Shown: positions 36,947 through 46,624 of the stretch, in pieces | Numbering within the stretch: the first letter of the stretch is position 1 | Layout: each line of letters begins with the position of its first letter | Assembly (NCBI RefSeq): GCF_035306705.1 | Contig: NZ_DATGNO010000074.1 | Location: forward strand, 1 to 64,000 | Direction of reading: 5' to 3' | Length of the DNA: 64,000 bases | Source: Xanthomarina sp035306705 | GTDB taxonomy: Bacteria > Bacteroidota > Bacteroidia > Flavobacteriales > Flavobacteriaceae | Made by a program: the position numbers and the translations under genes | The notes under the pieces: generated by a model | What the model was told of the DNA's origin: nothing | Database searches by the model: none | What the model saw: the letters and a program-made list of their open reading frames with translations, nothing else

Positions 36947-38062
36947 ATGAAAATTATTTATCTTCTAGTATTCATTGCGTTCTTTTGTTTCCATGTAAAC
37001 GCACAAAGCAATCCTTTTCAACCAGATCAAATAAACGACGGTTGGCAAACTGAAAATCCATTTGAAAACAATTCAAACCTCCAAGAAATGGATAGTCTTA
37101 TTAAAATTGGTGGTTTCAAACAAATTTCCAGTGTGGTTATCGCTCATCGGGGAAAAGTTGTTTTTGAAAATTACTACAATGGCAATCAACCAGACACCAA
37201 ACACAACACCCGCTCGGCAACAAAAACCATTACAGGAACCCTTATTGGTTGCCTCATTCAAGATGGTTCTTTAAAATCGGTAGACGAAAAAGCTTCTAAA
37301 TATTCTAAAGCTACAGCTGTTTTATACCCAGATACTAGAAAAAACAGCGTGACTATTGAAGATTTGCTCACGATGTCTTCCCTTTTGGAATGCGATGATT
37401 GGGACCAAAACTCTCGTGGAAACGAAGAGAAAATGTACCTTATTGAAGATTGGGTTCAGTTTTATTGGGACTTGCCCATAAAAGGCTTTCCGGAATGGAA
37501 ACCCAAACCACAAGACTCAAAATATGGTAGAAGCTTTAGCTATTGCACGGCAGGCGTGGTGGTTTTGGGCGATGTTATTAATACCCTTTCTGGTTCTTTG
37601 GAAAATTATGCCGACAAAGCTCTTTTCTCTAAACTGGGAATCATCGATTACCATTGGCAGAAGACGCCCAAAGGGTTGCCAATGACGGGTGGGGGATTGG
37701 GTTTAAAAACCAGGGATTTGTTAAAAATAGGGCAGCTGTACTTAAACCAAGGTCAATGGAATAATCAGCAAATTATCTCATCCGATTTCGTTTTAAAATC
37801 GATGAAACCTCAAGCAGAAGTAGGTATGTTCGATTATGAATACGGATACTTATGGTGGCTCTCCGAGTTTGGCAAGCCAGATGAAAAAGTAAAAGCCAAC
37901 TTTATGACTGGAACTGGAGGCAATAAAGTGGCTGTTTTTCCAGACTTGGATTTAGTGGTTGTTTTAACCAGCACGTATTTTAATGGAGGAATGGAATCTC
38001 ACAATCAAACAACCAATTTGTTGAATGACTATATAGTTCCCGAAATTAAGAAACTAAAATAA
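36947..38062 (+). CDS. Serine hydrolase, class C beta-lactamase fold
   Basis: I chose the ATG at 36947 because it gives a signal peptide (MKIIYLLVFIAFFCFHVNAQ); the ATG at 36914 adds a polar prefix. The 371-residue protein has the nucleophile motif SATK (Ser90-Lys93), a YCTAG second motif in place of the usual YxN, and GTGG near the C-terminus in place of KTG. Such proteins are usually esterases or D-Ala-D-Ala peptidases rather than lactamases. It is secreted to the periplasm. Substrate unknown. Confidence 0.85.
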   Translation: MKIIYLLVFIAFFCFHVNAQSNPFQPDQINDGWQTENPFENNSNLQEMDSLIKIGGFKQISSVVIAHRGKVVFENYYNGNQPDTKHNTRSATKTITGTLIGCLIQDGSLKSVDEKASKYSKATAVLYPDTRKNSVTIEDLLTMSSLLECDDWDQNSRGNEEKMYLIEDWVQFYWDLPIKGFPEWKPKPQDSKYGRSFSYCTAGVVVLGDVINTLSGSLENYADKALFSKLGIIDYHWQKTPKGLPMTGGGLGLKTRDLLKIGQLYLNQGQWNNQQIISSDFVLKSMKPQAEVGMFDYEYGYLWWLSEFGKPDEKVKANFMTGTGGNKVAVFPDLDLVVVLTSTYFNGGMESHNQTTNLLNDYIVPEIKKLK

Positions 38063-38544
38063 TACAACGTTCTTAAGGATTTATAACATTAGTTATTTTA
38101 TAGCTGTCGCCCAAGTATTTTGCTAAGATTGAGAAATTTTAATCTTTAAAAGCGCAGTTTTTAAAAAGCATATTAAATTAGGACGAAATAACTTCAAAAG
38201 AGGCAGAAATGAGTAATCGGTTGAGCTGACTGAGTAAATACTCTTTATGAGTTAGTATTTGGTTAATATATAAGTTTTATAGAGGGGTGGAGGGAAACAT
38301 GCTGTTTATCCTATATAAATTTTTTGCATAAAATCTTATTAATAATTGTCCCTCTTCTTGTTGACATCTAGTTAGTTGTTAGTCAATTATTTAGTTTAAT
38401 TTTATTGTTTTTAAAAGTCATAAATACAAATTTTAAACCTCCAAATAGTTTGGGTCATCGACCAATATTTGTAAAATTATCTTATGTTTATCCGAGAAAT
38501 AAAGGGTTTGTTTAGCTCTTAAAATTAAAAAAAAAGTAACACAT
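38063..38544. other. Non-coding gap of 482 bases
   Basis: AT-rich DNA with no convincing ORF, tRNA or strong terminator. No consensus -7 element is clear near the next gene; a TATTTG variant lies at about 38463. Confidence 0.45.
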
Positions 38545-39258
38545 ATGAGAAATTTTATTGTTTTAATCATTGGATTTGTATTTATGTCCTGTAATCCGAA
38601 ATTTTATACTCCAAATACTCAAAACGTTCCTCTAATTTCAGAAAAAGGAGAAACAGATCTAACAATTTCAGGAAATGGAAACCAAGTTGAATTTCAAGGA
38701 GCTTATGGAATTACGAATCATTTTGCTGTAAAATTAAATGGGGGATTATTTATTCCTACAGATGGCACTAATGGCAATGGAGGTTCGGGTAAGTTTGCCG
38801 AAGTAGCTGGAGGATATTTCAAACCTATAGGTGATAATTGGGTTTTTGAAGCGTATGGACTTATTGGTTATGGTAGTTTTGAGAATCACCTCCCATCTAC
38901 TATACAGGCTAATCCAGCTACCGAAGGAGATATTTCCGCCAATATTATAAGGCTAGGAATTCAACCAAATTTCGGCTATAAAACAAAACATTTTTCAGCT
39001 GCGGTTTCTTCACGATTTGTGAACCTTTCGTTTAACAATATAAAAGGTGATTTGATTTATGCAGGAACCGACCAAACCGCCTACTTAAAAGATAATTCCT
39101 CTAATTTTTTAGTGGAACCCGCTCTAACCCTAAAAGCTGGATTTGAAAAAATTAAGCTACAAATGCAATATGGATATAGTTATAATTTATCTAATAGTGC
39201 TTTCAGACAAGATAACGTGTTCGTGACAATTGGACTTAACTATAAATTTAATTTGTAA
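38545..39258 (+). CDS. Lipoprotein with predicted outer-membrane beta-barrel
   Basis: The 237-residue protein starts MRNFIVLIIGFVFMSCNPK, a lipoprotein signal with Cys at residue 16. The rest consists of alternating hydrophobic/polar strands with aromatic belts and ends in YKFNL, as in small outer-membrane barrels. A barrel with an N-terminal lipid anchor is unusual; the fold assignment rests on pattern only. No family is recognised. Confidence 0.68.
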   Translation: MRNFIVLIIGFVFMSCNPKFYTPNTQNVPLISEKGETDLTISGNGNQVEFQGAYGITNHFAVKLNGGLFIPTDGTNGNGGSGKFAEVAGGYFKPIGDNWVFEAYGLIGYGSFENHLPSTIQANPATEGDISANIIRLGIQPNFGYKTKHFSAAVSSRFVNLSFNNIKGDLIYAGTDQTAYLKDNSSNFLVEPALTLKAGFEKIKLQMQYGYSYNLSNSAFRQDNVFVTIGLNYKFNL

Positions 39259-39298
39259 TGATTCCATAATTTGAATCCAATAATTATAAACTAATTTA

Positions 39299-39338
39299 CC
39301 TCAAGTAGAAGCTGGTTTAAAAACCGGCATGCTTGAGG
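39299..39338 (+). terminator. Possible terminator hairpin
   Basis: CCTCAAG / CTTGAGG with an inner CTGGTTT/AAACCGG stem, after the barrel lipoprotein. The T-run (TTCTTTG) is poor, so it may act with Rho or as an mRNA 3' end. Confidence 0.5.
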
Positions 39339-39376
39339 TTCTTTGTTTGGTTTTGCTTGTTTAAATTATATAGGAG

Positions 39377-39399
39377 TTATTATTATTATTATTATTATT
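39377..39399. repeat. (TTA)n microsatellite
   Basis: A 23-base uninterrupted TTA tract, nearly eight copies. It lies 75 bases before the -7 element at 39474 and 149 bases before the hydrolase start. Confidence 0.9.
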
Positions 39400-39473
39400 G
39401 ACAGACTTATTTTAAAAATACCTTAAAAAATAGTATCTAATTAAGGTCCATGTTTTACTGGTTTGAAAAATAT

Positions 39474-39481
39474 TACATTTG
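39474..39481 (+). promoter_or_regulatory. -7 element TACATTTG
   Basis: Exact TAnnTTTG 66 bases before the alpha/beta hydrolase start. Confidence 0.45.
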
Positions 39482-39547
39482 CAGGGTTTATATAAATAAG
39501 TAGATTATACAGGATATATAAAATATTGAGGTTAATTAATAGAATGA

Positions 39548-40435
39548 ATGAAACAGAGCTTAACATACTATATAACTTTAGGAATAATTAAGCTAAAAGG
39601 TTTAAAACAAGACTTTAATAAAGACCCAATAAATTTCAATAAAATTAGAAAAGATGATGTGCATCAGCCCAAGCGAGCGTTTTTCAGGAAGAAACACCAT
39701 AGAGTTTTTCAAGTTTTAGACTCCTTAATTACGGAAGTAAGTGTAAATGAAAATTCGAAGAATCTACTGATGTTTATTCACGGAGGCGCTTTTATTTCTG
39801 GTCCCGCCAAACATCATTGGGATGCTGTTAAAAATATTGCTCAAAACACAAAGTGTCAGGTTTGGATGTGCAATTACCCTAAAGCACCCGAAAATAAGAT
39901 TGTAAAAATATCTGAGAATATAGATGCCATATACCAAGTTGCACTCAAGAATTACAAGACGAATCAAATTTTTTTAATGGGAGATTCAGTAGGAGGAACT
40001 TTAGTAACAAGTTTAATTCAACGTCTTATTATAAAACAAATAAAGTTGCCACGTAAAATAATTCTTGTTTCTCCTGTTATGGATGCAAGTATGTCTAATC
40101 TTGAGATTTTAGATTTAGAAAAAAGAGACCCGATGTTATCTAAAAAAGGCGTGTTAAGTGCAAAAAAAATGTGTGCAGAGAATATGGATTTGACCAATGA
40201 AATGATTTCACCGTTATATGGGAGTTTTAAAAATTTTCCGCCAACAGTTTTATTTCTTGCAGAAAATGATATTACTTATCCGGACCAGAGGCTGGCAGTC
40301 AAAAAACTAATTGAAGCTAAAATTAATCTTGAAATAATTGAAGGAAAAAATATGCCACATATTTGGCCTTTACTACCAATAATGAAAGAAGCTAAAACAT
40401 CCATGAATGAAATAATTAGAATTATAAATAGCTAA
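39548..40435 (+). CDS. Alpha/beta hydrolase (HSL family, hydrolase_3 type)
   Basis: The 295-residue cytoplasmic enzyme has the oxyanion motif HGGAF (about 78-82), the nucleophile GDSVGG (about 144-149), an Asp in AENDITYP and a His in MPHIWP. This matches the hormone-sensitive-lipase-like esterases. No signal peptide is seen. It is preceded by a TTA microsatellite and a promoter element, and followed by a short gap to the FAD monooxygenase, which may be co-transcribed. Confidence 0.87.
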   Translation: MKQSLTYYITLGIIKLKGLKQDFNKDPINFNKIRKDDVHQPKRAFFRKKHHRVFQVLDSLITEVSVNENSKNLLMFIHGGAFISGPAKHHWDAVKNIAQNTKCQVWMCNYPKAPENKIVKISENIDAIYQVALKNYKTNQIFLMGDSVGGTLVTSLIQRLIIKQIKLPRKIILVSPVMDASMSNLEILDLEKRDPMLSKKGVLSAKKMCAENMDLTNEMISPLYGSFKNFPPTVLFLAENDITYPDQRLAVKKLIEAKINLEIIEGKNMPHIWPLLPIMKEAKTSMNEIIRIINS

Positions 40436-40513
40436 GTATTTTGTATGGAAAATGTTAGAGCCAATTCTAAGCTCATCATCAAATGAGTGTAAAATAATTT
40501 AGAAGTGAAAAAG

Positions 40514-41962
40514 ATGGAAAGTAAAGCAGCAAATTGGACTATTTGCAAAGAATGTTATGGTAGTGGTAAAAAAAGACAGCGTCTCCGTAAGAAAGAGCGA
40601 CTTCGTTACCAGTTAGCACTCGATCAATTTAAAAAAGACAACAAAAAAGCATCGGCTCCCATTCGCCCTAAAGGTCATCTGTATTCTTGCTTAAACTGTA
40701 GCGGATCTGGGCTCATTTCTTCAGCCAGTCATCCGATACCAGATATAAAAAACTATCCGCATATTGCTATTATTGGTGGCGGAATAGGTGGTGTGGCTTT
40801 AGCTGTGGCCTGTTTGCACCGTGGAATTCCTTTTACTCTTTATGAGCGCGATAATGGTTTTGATGTTCGTTCACAAGGTTATGGTCTTACTTTACAACAA
40901 GCGAGTAAAGCCATTGAAGGGTTGGGGATTTTTTCTTTAGCAAAAGGAGTTGTTTCCAAAAAACATGTGGTTCATAATACAGATGGAAAAGTAATTGGCG
41001 AATGGGGCATGAAAAAATGGTTGGATACAGATACAAAAAAAACTCCCAAACGTACAAATGTGCATATTGCAAGGCAGTCTTTACGTTTAGCTTTGCTTGA
41101 ACAACTTGGCGGACATGATGCCGTGCATTGGGGACATCAGTTAATAGACTTTAAAAACTGTGAGAATGACGCGGTGGATTTAAGCTTTCAGGCAGACGGA
41201 GAAGTAAAGCATGTTAAGGCAGATCTTGTGGTTGGTGCCGATGGAATTCGCAGTTCTGTGCGCAAGTTGCTAATTGGCGAGGAAGCAACCCCTTTACATT
41301 ACTTAGATTGTATGGTAATTTTGGGTGTGTGTCCATTAAAAGCTATCGAAGGTCTTGATAGTCCTTTACTAGATTCGGCCACGGTATTTCAAACGGCTAA
41401 TGGCAATGAGCGGATTTATATTATGCCTTTTGAGACCGACTCCGTCATGTGGCAATTGAGTTTTCCCATGTCTGAAATTGAGGCAAAGAACTTGAGTGTT
41501 TTAGGCCCTCAGGCACTTAAGGAAGAAGCGTGTCGTAGAACGCATTGGCACGATCCAATTCCTCAAATTTTAGCAGCAACTTTACAAACTCAAGTTTCAG
41601 GCTATCCGGTGTACGATCGAGAAATACTTCCTCCAGAATTGTTAGATAAAGGAGGTTCAGTAACTCTTATTGGAGATGCAGCACACCCTATGAGTCCGTT
41701 TAAAGGTCAAGGAGCCAACCAGGCACTGTTGGATGCGTTGGCACTGGCCAGAAGCATTTCAAGAGAATGTCATCCCTTATCAAAATGGAAAGAAGTTGGA
41801 TTGAGAGAAAGTGTTTTAAAAGCGTTTGAATTGGAAATGTTAAAACGTAGTGCTTCCAAAGTGAAAGATTCGGCAGCCGCTGCACAATTTTTACATTCTG
41901 AAATTGTCCTTGAGGAGGCGAATGCACCTAGAGGGCGGTGTTTAAAGGAAAAAGAAGCATAA
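40514..41962 (+). CDS. FAD-dependent monooxygenase with N-terminal CxxCxGxG pair
   Basis: The ATG at 40514 is chosen; an in-frame GTG at 40505 would add three residues. The 482-residue protein begins with a region of about 70 residues bearing CKECYGSG (Cys11, Cys14) and CLNCSGSG (Cys59, Cys62), separated by a basic spacer. This is half of the DnaJ-type zinc-binding pattern. The rest is a group A flavin monooxygenase: GGGIGG near 85-90, GADGIRS near 240, and GDAAHPMSPFKGQGAN near 390. Family members hydroxylate aromatic or antibiotic substrates. The Cys-rich addition is unusual. Confidence 0.87.
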   Translation: MESKAANWTICKECYGSGKKRQRLRKKERLRYQLALDQFKKDNKKASAPIRPKGHLYSCLNCSGSGLISSASHPIPDIKNYPHIAIIGGGIGGVALAVACLHRGIPFTLYERDNGFDVRSQGYGLTLQQASKAIEGLGIFSLAKGVVSKKHVVHNTDGKVIGEWGMKKWLDTDTKKTPKRTNVHIARQSLRLALLEQLGGHDAVHWGHQLIDFKNCENDAVDLSFQADGEVKHVKADLVVGADGIRSSVRKLLIGEEATPLHYLDCMVILGVCPLKAIEGLDSPLLDSATVFQTANGNERIYIMPFETDSVMWQLSFPMSEIEAKNLSVLGPQALKEEACRRTHWHDPIPQILAATLQTQVSGYPVYDREILPPELLDKGGSVTLIGDAAHPMSPFKGQGANQALLDALALARSISRECHPLSKWKEVGLRESVLKAFELEMLKRSASKVKDSAAAAQFLHSEIVLEEANAPRGRCLKEKEA

Positions 41963-42102
41963 GAATCGGAATCGTTACAAAATTTCATGAAAATAATAAT
42001 CACAATTTTATTAGAATCTAGATTCTATTGAGTTGGGAAAAAAAATAGGTTCGTGGAACATGTACACTAGAGATACCGGTAAATTTAATAATAAAATTAA
42101 TA

Positions 42103-42558
42103 ATGAATTTTAGAAAAGCGACAAAAAAAGATCTTTCATCCATTGTTGAAATGATGGCTGACGATATGCTCGGGAAAAAAAGAGAAAACTTCCAAAACCC
42201 ATTACCAATAGAATATCTAAACGCGTTTAATAAAATAGATTCTGACGAAAATCAAGAATTAATTGTTGTCGAAAATGAAAATTTTGAAATTATTGGAACT
42301 TTACAATTATCATTTATTCAGTATCTAAATTATTGTGGCGGAATTAGAGCTCAAATAGAATCTGTAATAATTAGAAAAGATAAAAGAGGTCTCGGAATTG
42401 GAAAAAAAATGTTTGAATGGGCTATAATTAGAGCGAAAGAGAAGAATGCCCATATGTTGCAGTTAACCTCTGATAAAAAAAGACCAAGAGCAATTAAATT
42501 TTATGAAGAATTAGGGTTTAAAGCAACTCATGAAGGAATGAAAATGCACTTCGATTAA
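42103..42558 (+). CDS. GNAT-family N-acetyltransferase
   Basis: The 151-residue protein has the GNAT fold, with the acetyl-CoA motif RGLGIGKKMFEWA (about 96-108) and the C-terminal KFYEELGFKATHEG. The substrate is unknown. It stands alone in the plus-strand accessory group between a monooxygenase and an SGNH hydrolase. Confidence 0.87.
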   Translation: MNFRKATKKDLSSIVEMMADDMLGKKRENFQNPLPIEYLNAFNKIDSDENQELIVVENENFEIIGTLQLSFIQYLNYCGGIRAQIESVIIRKDKRGLGIGKKMFEWAIIRAKEKNAHMLQLTSDKKRPRAIKFYEELGFKATHEGMKMHFD

Positions 42559-42644
42559 AAAAACCTACTGCCAAATACCTATTATAAAACATAGCTCATT
42601 TTAATGAAACAATTTCAGTAACAACTAGCAACAAACCTCATAAT

Positions 42645-43271
42645 ATGAATAAAATATTAACCCTATTCTGCCTATTCATAATTTCATTTTCAGATGCATA
42701 TAGTCAACAAACATCCAGTAATAAAGCTTCCAAAACAAAAACAAGTATTTTATTTATAGGCAACAGCCTGACCTATACTAATAACTTGCCAGAACTCGTA
42801 AAGAAAACAGCCAAGCAGCAAGGAATTAAAATAGATTATAAAATGATTGCATTTCCTGATTATTCCATATTAGATCATTGGAATGAAGGCGAAATCCAAA
42901 AATTGATTGCAACTAAAAATTATGATTTTGTTATTATTCAACAAGGACCTTCTTCTCAAATTAATGGCAGGGATATGCTTTTTGAATATGGAAAAAAGTA
43001 TAGTAGCATCTGTAAAGTAAATAACGCTAAACTTTGTTACTTTACGGTTTGGCCGTCATTAAACTACTACCAGTCTTTTGATAATGTTATAAAAAATTAT
43101 AAAGATGCCGCACTATTCAATAACGCCATTTTGCTTCCAGTAGGACACGTATGGAAAGATTATTTTGAAAGTACAGGCAATTTTCAATATTATGGCTCCG
43201 ATGGGTTTCATCCATCATTAGAAGGTAGTAAAATAGCAGCAAAAACAATCGTTGAGTATTTATTTAAATAA
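42645..43271 (+). CDS. SGNH/GDSL hydrolase, secreted
   Basis: The 208-residue protein has a signal peptide (to about residue 21), block I IGNSLTY (nucleophile Ser), a Gln/Gly block (IQQGPSSQ) and the C-terminal block DGFHPS with the catalytic Asp and His. It is likely an esterase acting on acetylated glycans or lipids in the periplasm. It ends 7 bases before the next gene, and an earlier in-frame start there overlaps it, so the two are coupled. Confidence 0.85.
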   Translation: MNKILTLFCLFIISFSDAYSQQTSSNKASKTKTSILFIGNSLTYTNNLPELVKKTAKQQGIKIDYKMIAFPDYSILDHWNEGEIQKLIATKNYDFVIIQQGPSSQINGRDMLFEYGKKYSSICKVNNAKLCYFTVWPSLNYYQSFDNVIKNYKDAALFNNAILLPVGHVWKDYFESTGNFQYYGSDGFHPSLEGSKIAAKTIVEYLFK

Positions 43272-43278
43272 TAAAAAA

Positions 43279-44226
43279 ATGTATAAAATTTCAATTCTAA
43301 AAAAAATCAGGTTAGTAATTTTCTTAATTTTTATTTCAAATGTATTAGTAGCCCAAAATCAATCAGAGGTAGTACAATTTGATAAAACACTCAATCAATT
43401 TGTCAATGTGCGTGATTTTTGTCTTTCAAAAGATGGAAATGAAGCGTTTTTCACCATTCAAAGTCCGAACCAAGAAATTTCGCAACTAGCATACATTAAA
43501 AAGAAGAATAATGAATGGTCTCAGCCAGAATTGTTACCCTTCAATGATAAGTATATGTATTTAGAACCTTTTTTGTCGTATGATAATAACCGATTGTTTT
43601 TTGCTTCCGATAGGCCCTTAAATGATACCACAATTGAAAAAAAGGACTTTGATATTTGGTATGTGGATAGAAATAATAAGAACGATAAATGGTCTGAGCC
43701 AAAGAATATGGGGAAGCCAGTAAATTCAGAATTGGACGAGTTTTACCCTTCCGTTAGTAAAAACAACAACCTATATTTTACGATGGTATCTCCCGATGGC
43801 TTTGGAAAAGATGATATTTATTTTTGTAAATGGGAAGGTGACAAATATTCAAATCCCATTTTATTAGATGAAAATATCAACGGTGCAGGGTATGAGTTTA
43901 ATGCTTTTATCTCAGAGAATGAAGACTTTATAATCTATTCAAAATACAACGAAGAAGATGGTCAAGGAAGTGGCGATTTATACATTTCAAAAAAAGACGC
44001 CAACGGACATTGGAAAAAAGCAACAAACTTAGGCGTTCCAATAAATACAAAATATATGGAATATTGCCCGTTTTATGATGAGCAAAACCACATATTGTAT
44101 TTTACAAGCAAGCGAAATAATATGAAGCCAAGAAAATTCACTACCATGTCCGATTTAACAACATATATTCATCAAAGTGATAATGGTTTGAGTAAAATTT
44201 ATATGACGGCAATAAAAATAGAATAA
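43279..44226 (+). CDS. PD40/TolB-like propeller protein, secreted
   Basis: I chose the ATG at 43279, which gives MYKISILKKIRLVIFLIFIS, a signal peptide; a start at 43252 overlaps the upstream gene and adds a polar prefix. The 315-residue protein has several repeats with FFASDRPL, YFTMVSPDG and LYFTSKRN, as in PD40 (WD40-like) propellers. It is probably a periplasmic or surface binding protein. It follows the SGNH hydrolase closely and may act with it. Confidence 0.8.
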   Translation: MYKISILKKIRLVIFLIFISNVLVAQNQSEVVQFDKTLNQFVNVRDFCLSKDGNEAFFTIQSPNQEISQLAYIKKKNNEWSQPELLPFNDKYMYLEPFLSYDNNRLFFASDRPLNDTTIEKKDFDIWYVDRNNKNDKWSEPKNMGKPVNSELDEFYPSVSKNNNLYFTMVSPDGFGKDDIYFCKWEGDKYSNPILLDENINGAGYEFNAFISENEDFIIYSKYNEEDGQGSGDLYISKKDANGHWKKATNLGVPINTKYMEYCPFYDEQNHILYFTSKRNNMKPRKFTTMSDLTTYIHQSDNGLSKIYMTAIKIE

Positions 44227-44367
44227 ACATTAAGTTTAACACCAAGAAAACTAGTTTCTTAACACGTTTAAACACTGTTTAATCAATCTGTTGCCATAAT
44301 TTAAGGATTTAGATAAACAAAAAACAAGAGATTATTTAATGGGTATCTAAATCCTATAGCTTTTAAA

Positions 44368-44670
44368 TTAAAAAGGGGCTTTACAAATTTCAGAAAGATC
44401 CTTATTTATTTCAAAAACTTTGCCTTGAATATTTGAATATCCAAAACTCTCAAGCCTTTTGGTGTGCATTTTTAGATAATTTTCCGCATGCTCTCGCGTA
44501 TCAAATAGATAAATACCTCCAGCAACATTTTCTTTCTGATCTTCAGTCCAAAATTTCCAAATACATCCAGGCTCTTGCATGATGCTTTTAGCAAGCTCTG
44601 TCATTTGATTTGCCATATCTTTTCCCCATAGGTCTTTATGTGGAAATTCTACATACATAATTACTGCCAT
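44368..44670 (-). CDS. YdhR-type monooxygenase-like protein
   Basis: The 100-residue alpha-plus-beta barrel protein has the family features EPGCIWKFW (about 33-41), the GGIYLFDT segment and the C-terminal KVFEINKDLS. It resembles YdhR (Mo-ydhR), a dimeric ABM-fold protein of unclear substrate. It is transcribed opposite to its neighbours, DUF417 and the propeller gene. The name is by resemblance; activity is unknown. Confidence 0.82.
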   Translation of the reverse strand: MAVIMYVEFPHKDLWGKDMANQMTELAKSIMQEPGCIWKFWTEDQKENVAGGIYLFDTREHAENYLKMHTKRLESFGYSNIQGKVFEINKDLSEICKAPF

Positions 44671-44950
44671 AAAATTTATTTTTTAAAATGATAAGGCAAA
44701 GATATAGGAACATGTTGAACTGAACTATGAGGATAATCAGGGAAACTGTATCGTAGATATAAAACTTAGGCAAAATCAAGATGATATTGACGTAGAATTA
44801 TCCCAAAGTAATATACTGAACCATCAATCTAAAAAAGCTCTATTTGATTTTTCTTCCTATTTTCGCTCAAAATTTTAATCAAAACGAACTAACACGATTT
44901 AGTACATACTACCAGATACTAGAAATTAAAAAACATTTAAAACAAAATCA

Positions 44951-45526
44951 ATGAATAAACTAATTACAATTTTAGCCAATAACCAATTAAATTATATCAA
45001 TCTGTTAAGAATATCCATATTTATAGTAATGGCCTGGATTGGTGGACTCAAAGTCTTTCAATATGAAGCTGACGGCATTGTGCCATTTGTAGCAAATAGT
45101 CCGTTAATGGCTTTCTTTTATAACAAGGAAGCACCAGAATACAAGGATTTTAAAAATCCAGAAGGAAAAACGGTTCAAAAAAATATAGATTGGCATAAAG
45201 AAAATAGAACCTACATTTTCGCCTATGGTTTGGGAACTGTTATATTGATTATTGGCTTATTGACCATTCTTGGTATTTGGTATGCTAAAATCGGACTTAT
45301 AGGCGGACTGTTAACCTTCGGTATGTCGTTAGTCACCCTTACTTTTTTAATTACAACACCAGAAGTGTATGTGCCAAATCTTGGAGGAGATTTTCCCACA
45401 CCACAGTTTGGATTTCCATATTTATCAGGTGCCGGTAGATTGGTATTAAAAGATGTTATAATGATGGCTGCAGGACTAATTTGTGCATCAGACGCCGCTA
45501 GGCGACTTTTAGGCCAAGCTAAATAA
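44951..45526 (+). CDS. DUF417 (YkgB/RclC-like) membrane protein
   Basis: The 191-residue protein has four predicted transmembrane helices and the family start LLRISIFIVMAWIGGLKVFQYEADGI. It ends with a LSGAGRLVLKD region. RclC of E. coli, of this family, belongs to a reactive-chlorine response operon; whether that function applies here is not known. It is followed by a strong terminator and then by a b-type cytochrome gene. Confidence 0.85.
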   Translation: MNKLITILANNQLNYINLLRISIFIVMAWIGGLKVFQYEADGIVPFVANSPLMAFFYNKEAPEYKDFKNPEGKTVQKNIDWHKENRTYIFAYGLGTVILIIGLLTILGIWYAKIGLIGGLLTFGMSLVTLTFLITTPEVYVPNLGGDFPTPQFGFPYLSGAGRLVLKDVIMMAAGLICASDAARRLLGQAK

Positions 45527-45591
45527 GAGCCTCTATATTTCAGGTACCTGTTTGTTTAAACCCATATCATGAAAAAAACTTGAATTTTTTT

Positions 45592-45615
45592 AAGCCCTTT
45601 TTTAAGGGCTTTTTT
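45592..45615 (+). terminator. Terminator after DUF417 gene
   Basis: AAGCCCTT / AAGGGCTT perfect 8-bp stem, 4-base loop, T6 run. Confidence 0.88.
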
Positions 45616-45810
45616 GTAGGGTTAATTAGTCGTTTTCCATTGGAGTGAAAGGGTAAACTAGAGGAAACACCAAAAAACACATTCTATTGAAGGATTTCTG
45701 TATCTGCAATTTTTAAAAACATTTTAACATTAAATGTCCTCTCTTTTTTGGAATAGGATTATATTTATGGTTAAAAAAAAAAGATATTAATCATCTGAAA
45801 AAAGAACCTT

Positions 45811-46389
45811 ATGGAAATGACTAAATATTCTAAAACGTATCGAATAATGCATTGGGCCATTGCTATAACGTTTGTACTTTTATTAATTACAATCTTTTTA
45901 AGATTAACCTGGATGAACAAGTACAATGTGGCAGCTATTATTCAAAATTACTTGATAGATACTGGTCAAGTCCTTACGGAAGATCAGCTCATTGTTTTAG
46001 CAAAAAAGATAAGACAACCTATGTGGGATTGGCATATTTATTTTGGATACCTATTGACCGGATTATTCAGTTTGCGTTTGATGCTTCCTTTTTTTGGAAA
46101 AATGAAACTTCAAAACCCCCTTGTTAAAAATCTTTCCATGAAGGAGAAGTTTCAAAAATGGACCTATATAGTTTTTTATATCTGCGTTATGGTGTCGTTA
46201 ACAACTGGACTTATAATAGAATTGGGACCCAAAGAACTTAAAAAACCTATGGAAAGCATCCATGTACTTGGAATCTATTATTTAGTTGGATTTATTGCCC
46301 TTCATATATCCGGCGTATTAATTGCAGAATTTACAGATCAAAAAGGAATTGTTTCGAGGATAGTAAGCGGCTCGAAAAAGGAAAATTAA
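45811..46389 (+). CDS. Cytochrome b561/hydrogenase-type b-type cytochrome
   Basis: The 192-residue protein has four transmembrane helices and histidines on them suitable for two b hemes (MHWAIA near residue 13, WHIYFGYL near 74, IHVLGIYY near 151 and ALHISG near 164). It is of the small diheme cytochrome b561/Ni-hydrogenase b-subunit type. It would pass electrons between quinone and an external partner. The nearby CxxCH lipoprotein at 46.6 kb is a possible partner. Confidence 0.85.
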   Translation: MEMTKYSKTYRIMHWAIAITFVLLLITIFLRLTWMNKYNVAAIIQNYLIDTGQVLTEDQLIVLAKKIRQPMWDWHIYFGYLLTGLFSLRLMLPFFGKMKLQNPLVKNLSMKEKFQKWTYIVFYICVMVSLTTGLIIELGPKELKKPMESIHVLGIYYLVGFIALHISGVLIAEFTDQKGIVSRIVSGSKKEN

Positions 46390-46535
46390 AAACACGGCTG
46401 TACAACAAGACCAGTTTTTACACAACATATTGAAATTTAAAAACCCAACTTTAATAAAGGTTTAAAATACTTTTTACATAGCGGGTTTATTTATAGATAA
46501 TATTAAAATGGTTTTAATTGGCTCGATATTCTTAC

Positions 46536-46543
46536 TATATTTG
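46536..46543 (+). promoter_or_regulatory. -7 element TATATTTG
   Basis: Exact TAnnTTTG, 81 bases before the CxxCH lipoprotein start. A TTTT at 46512-46515 lies 20 bases upstream in the -33 position. Confidence 0.5.
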
Positions 46544-46624
46544 AGAATATGGCTATAATTAGATATAATATAGCGAGTTATTTACCAGCTATCGCAACCT
46601 TACAAACACTAAACAAACACTACT

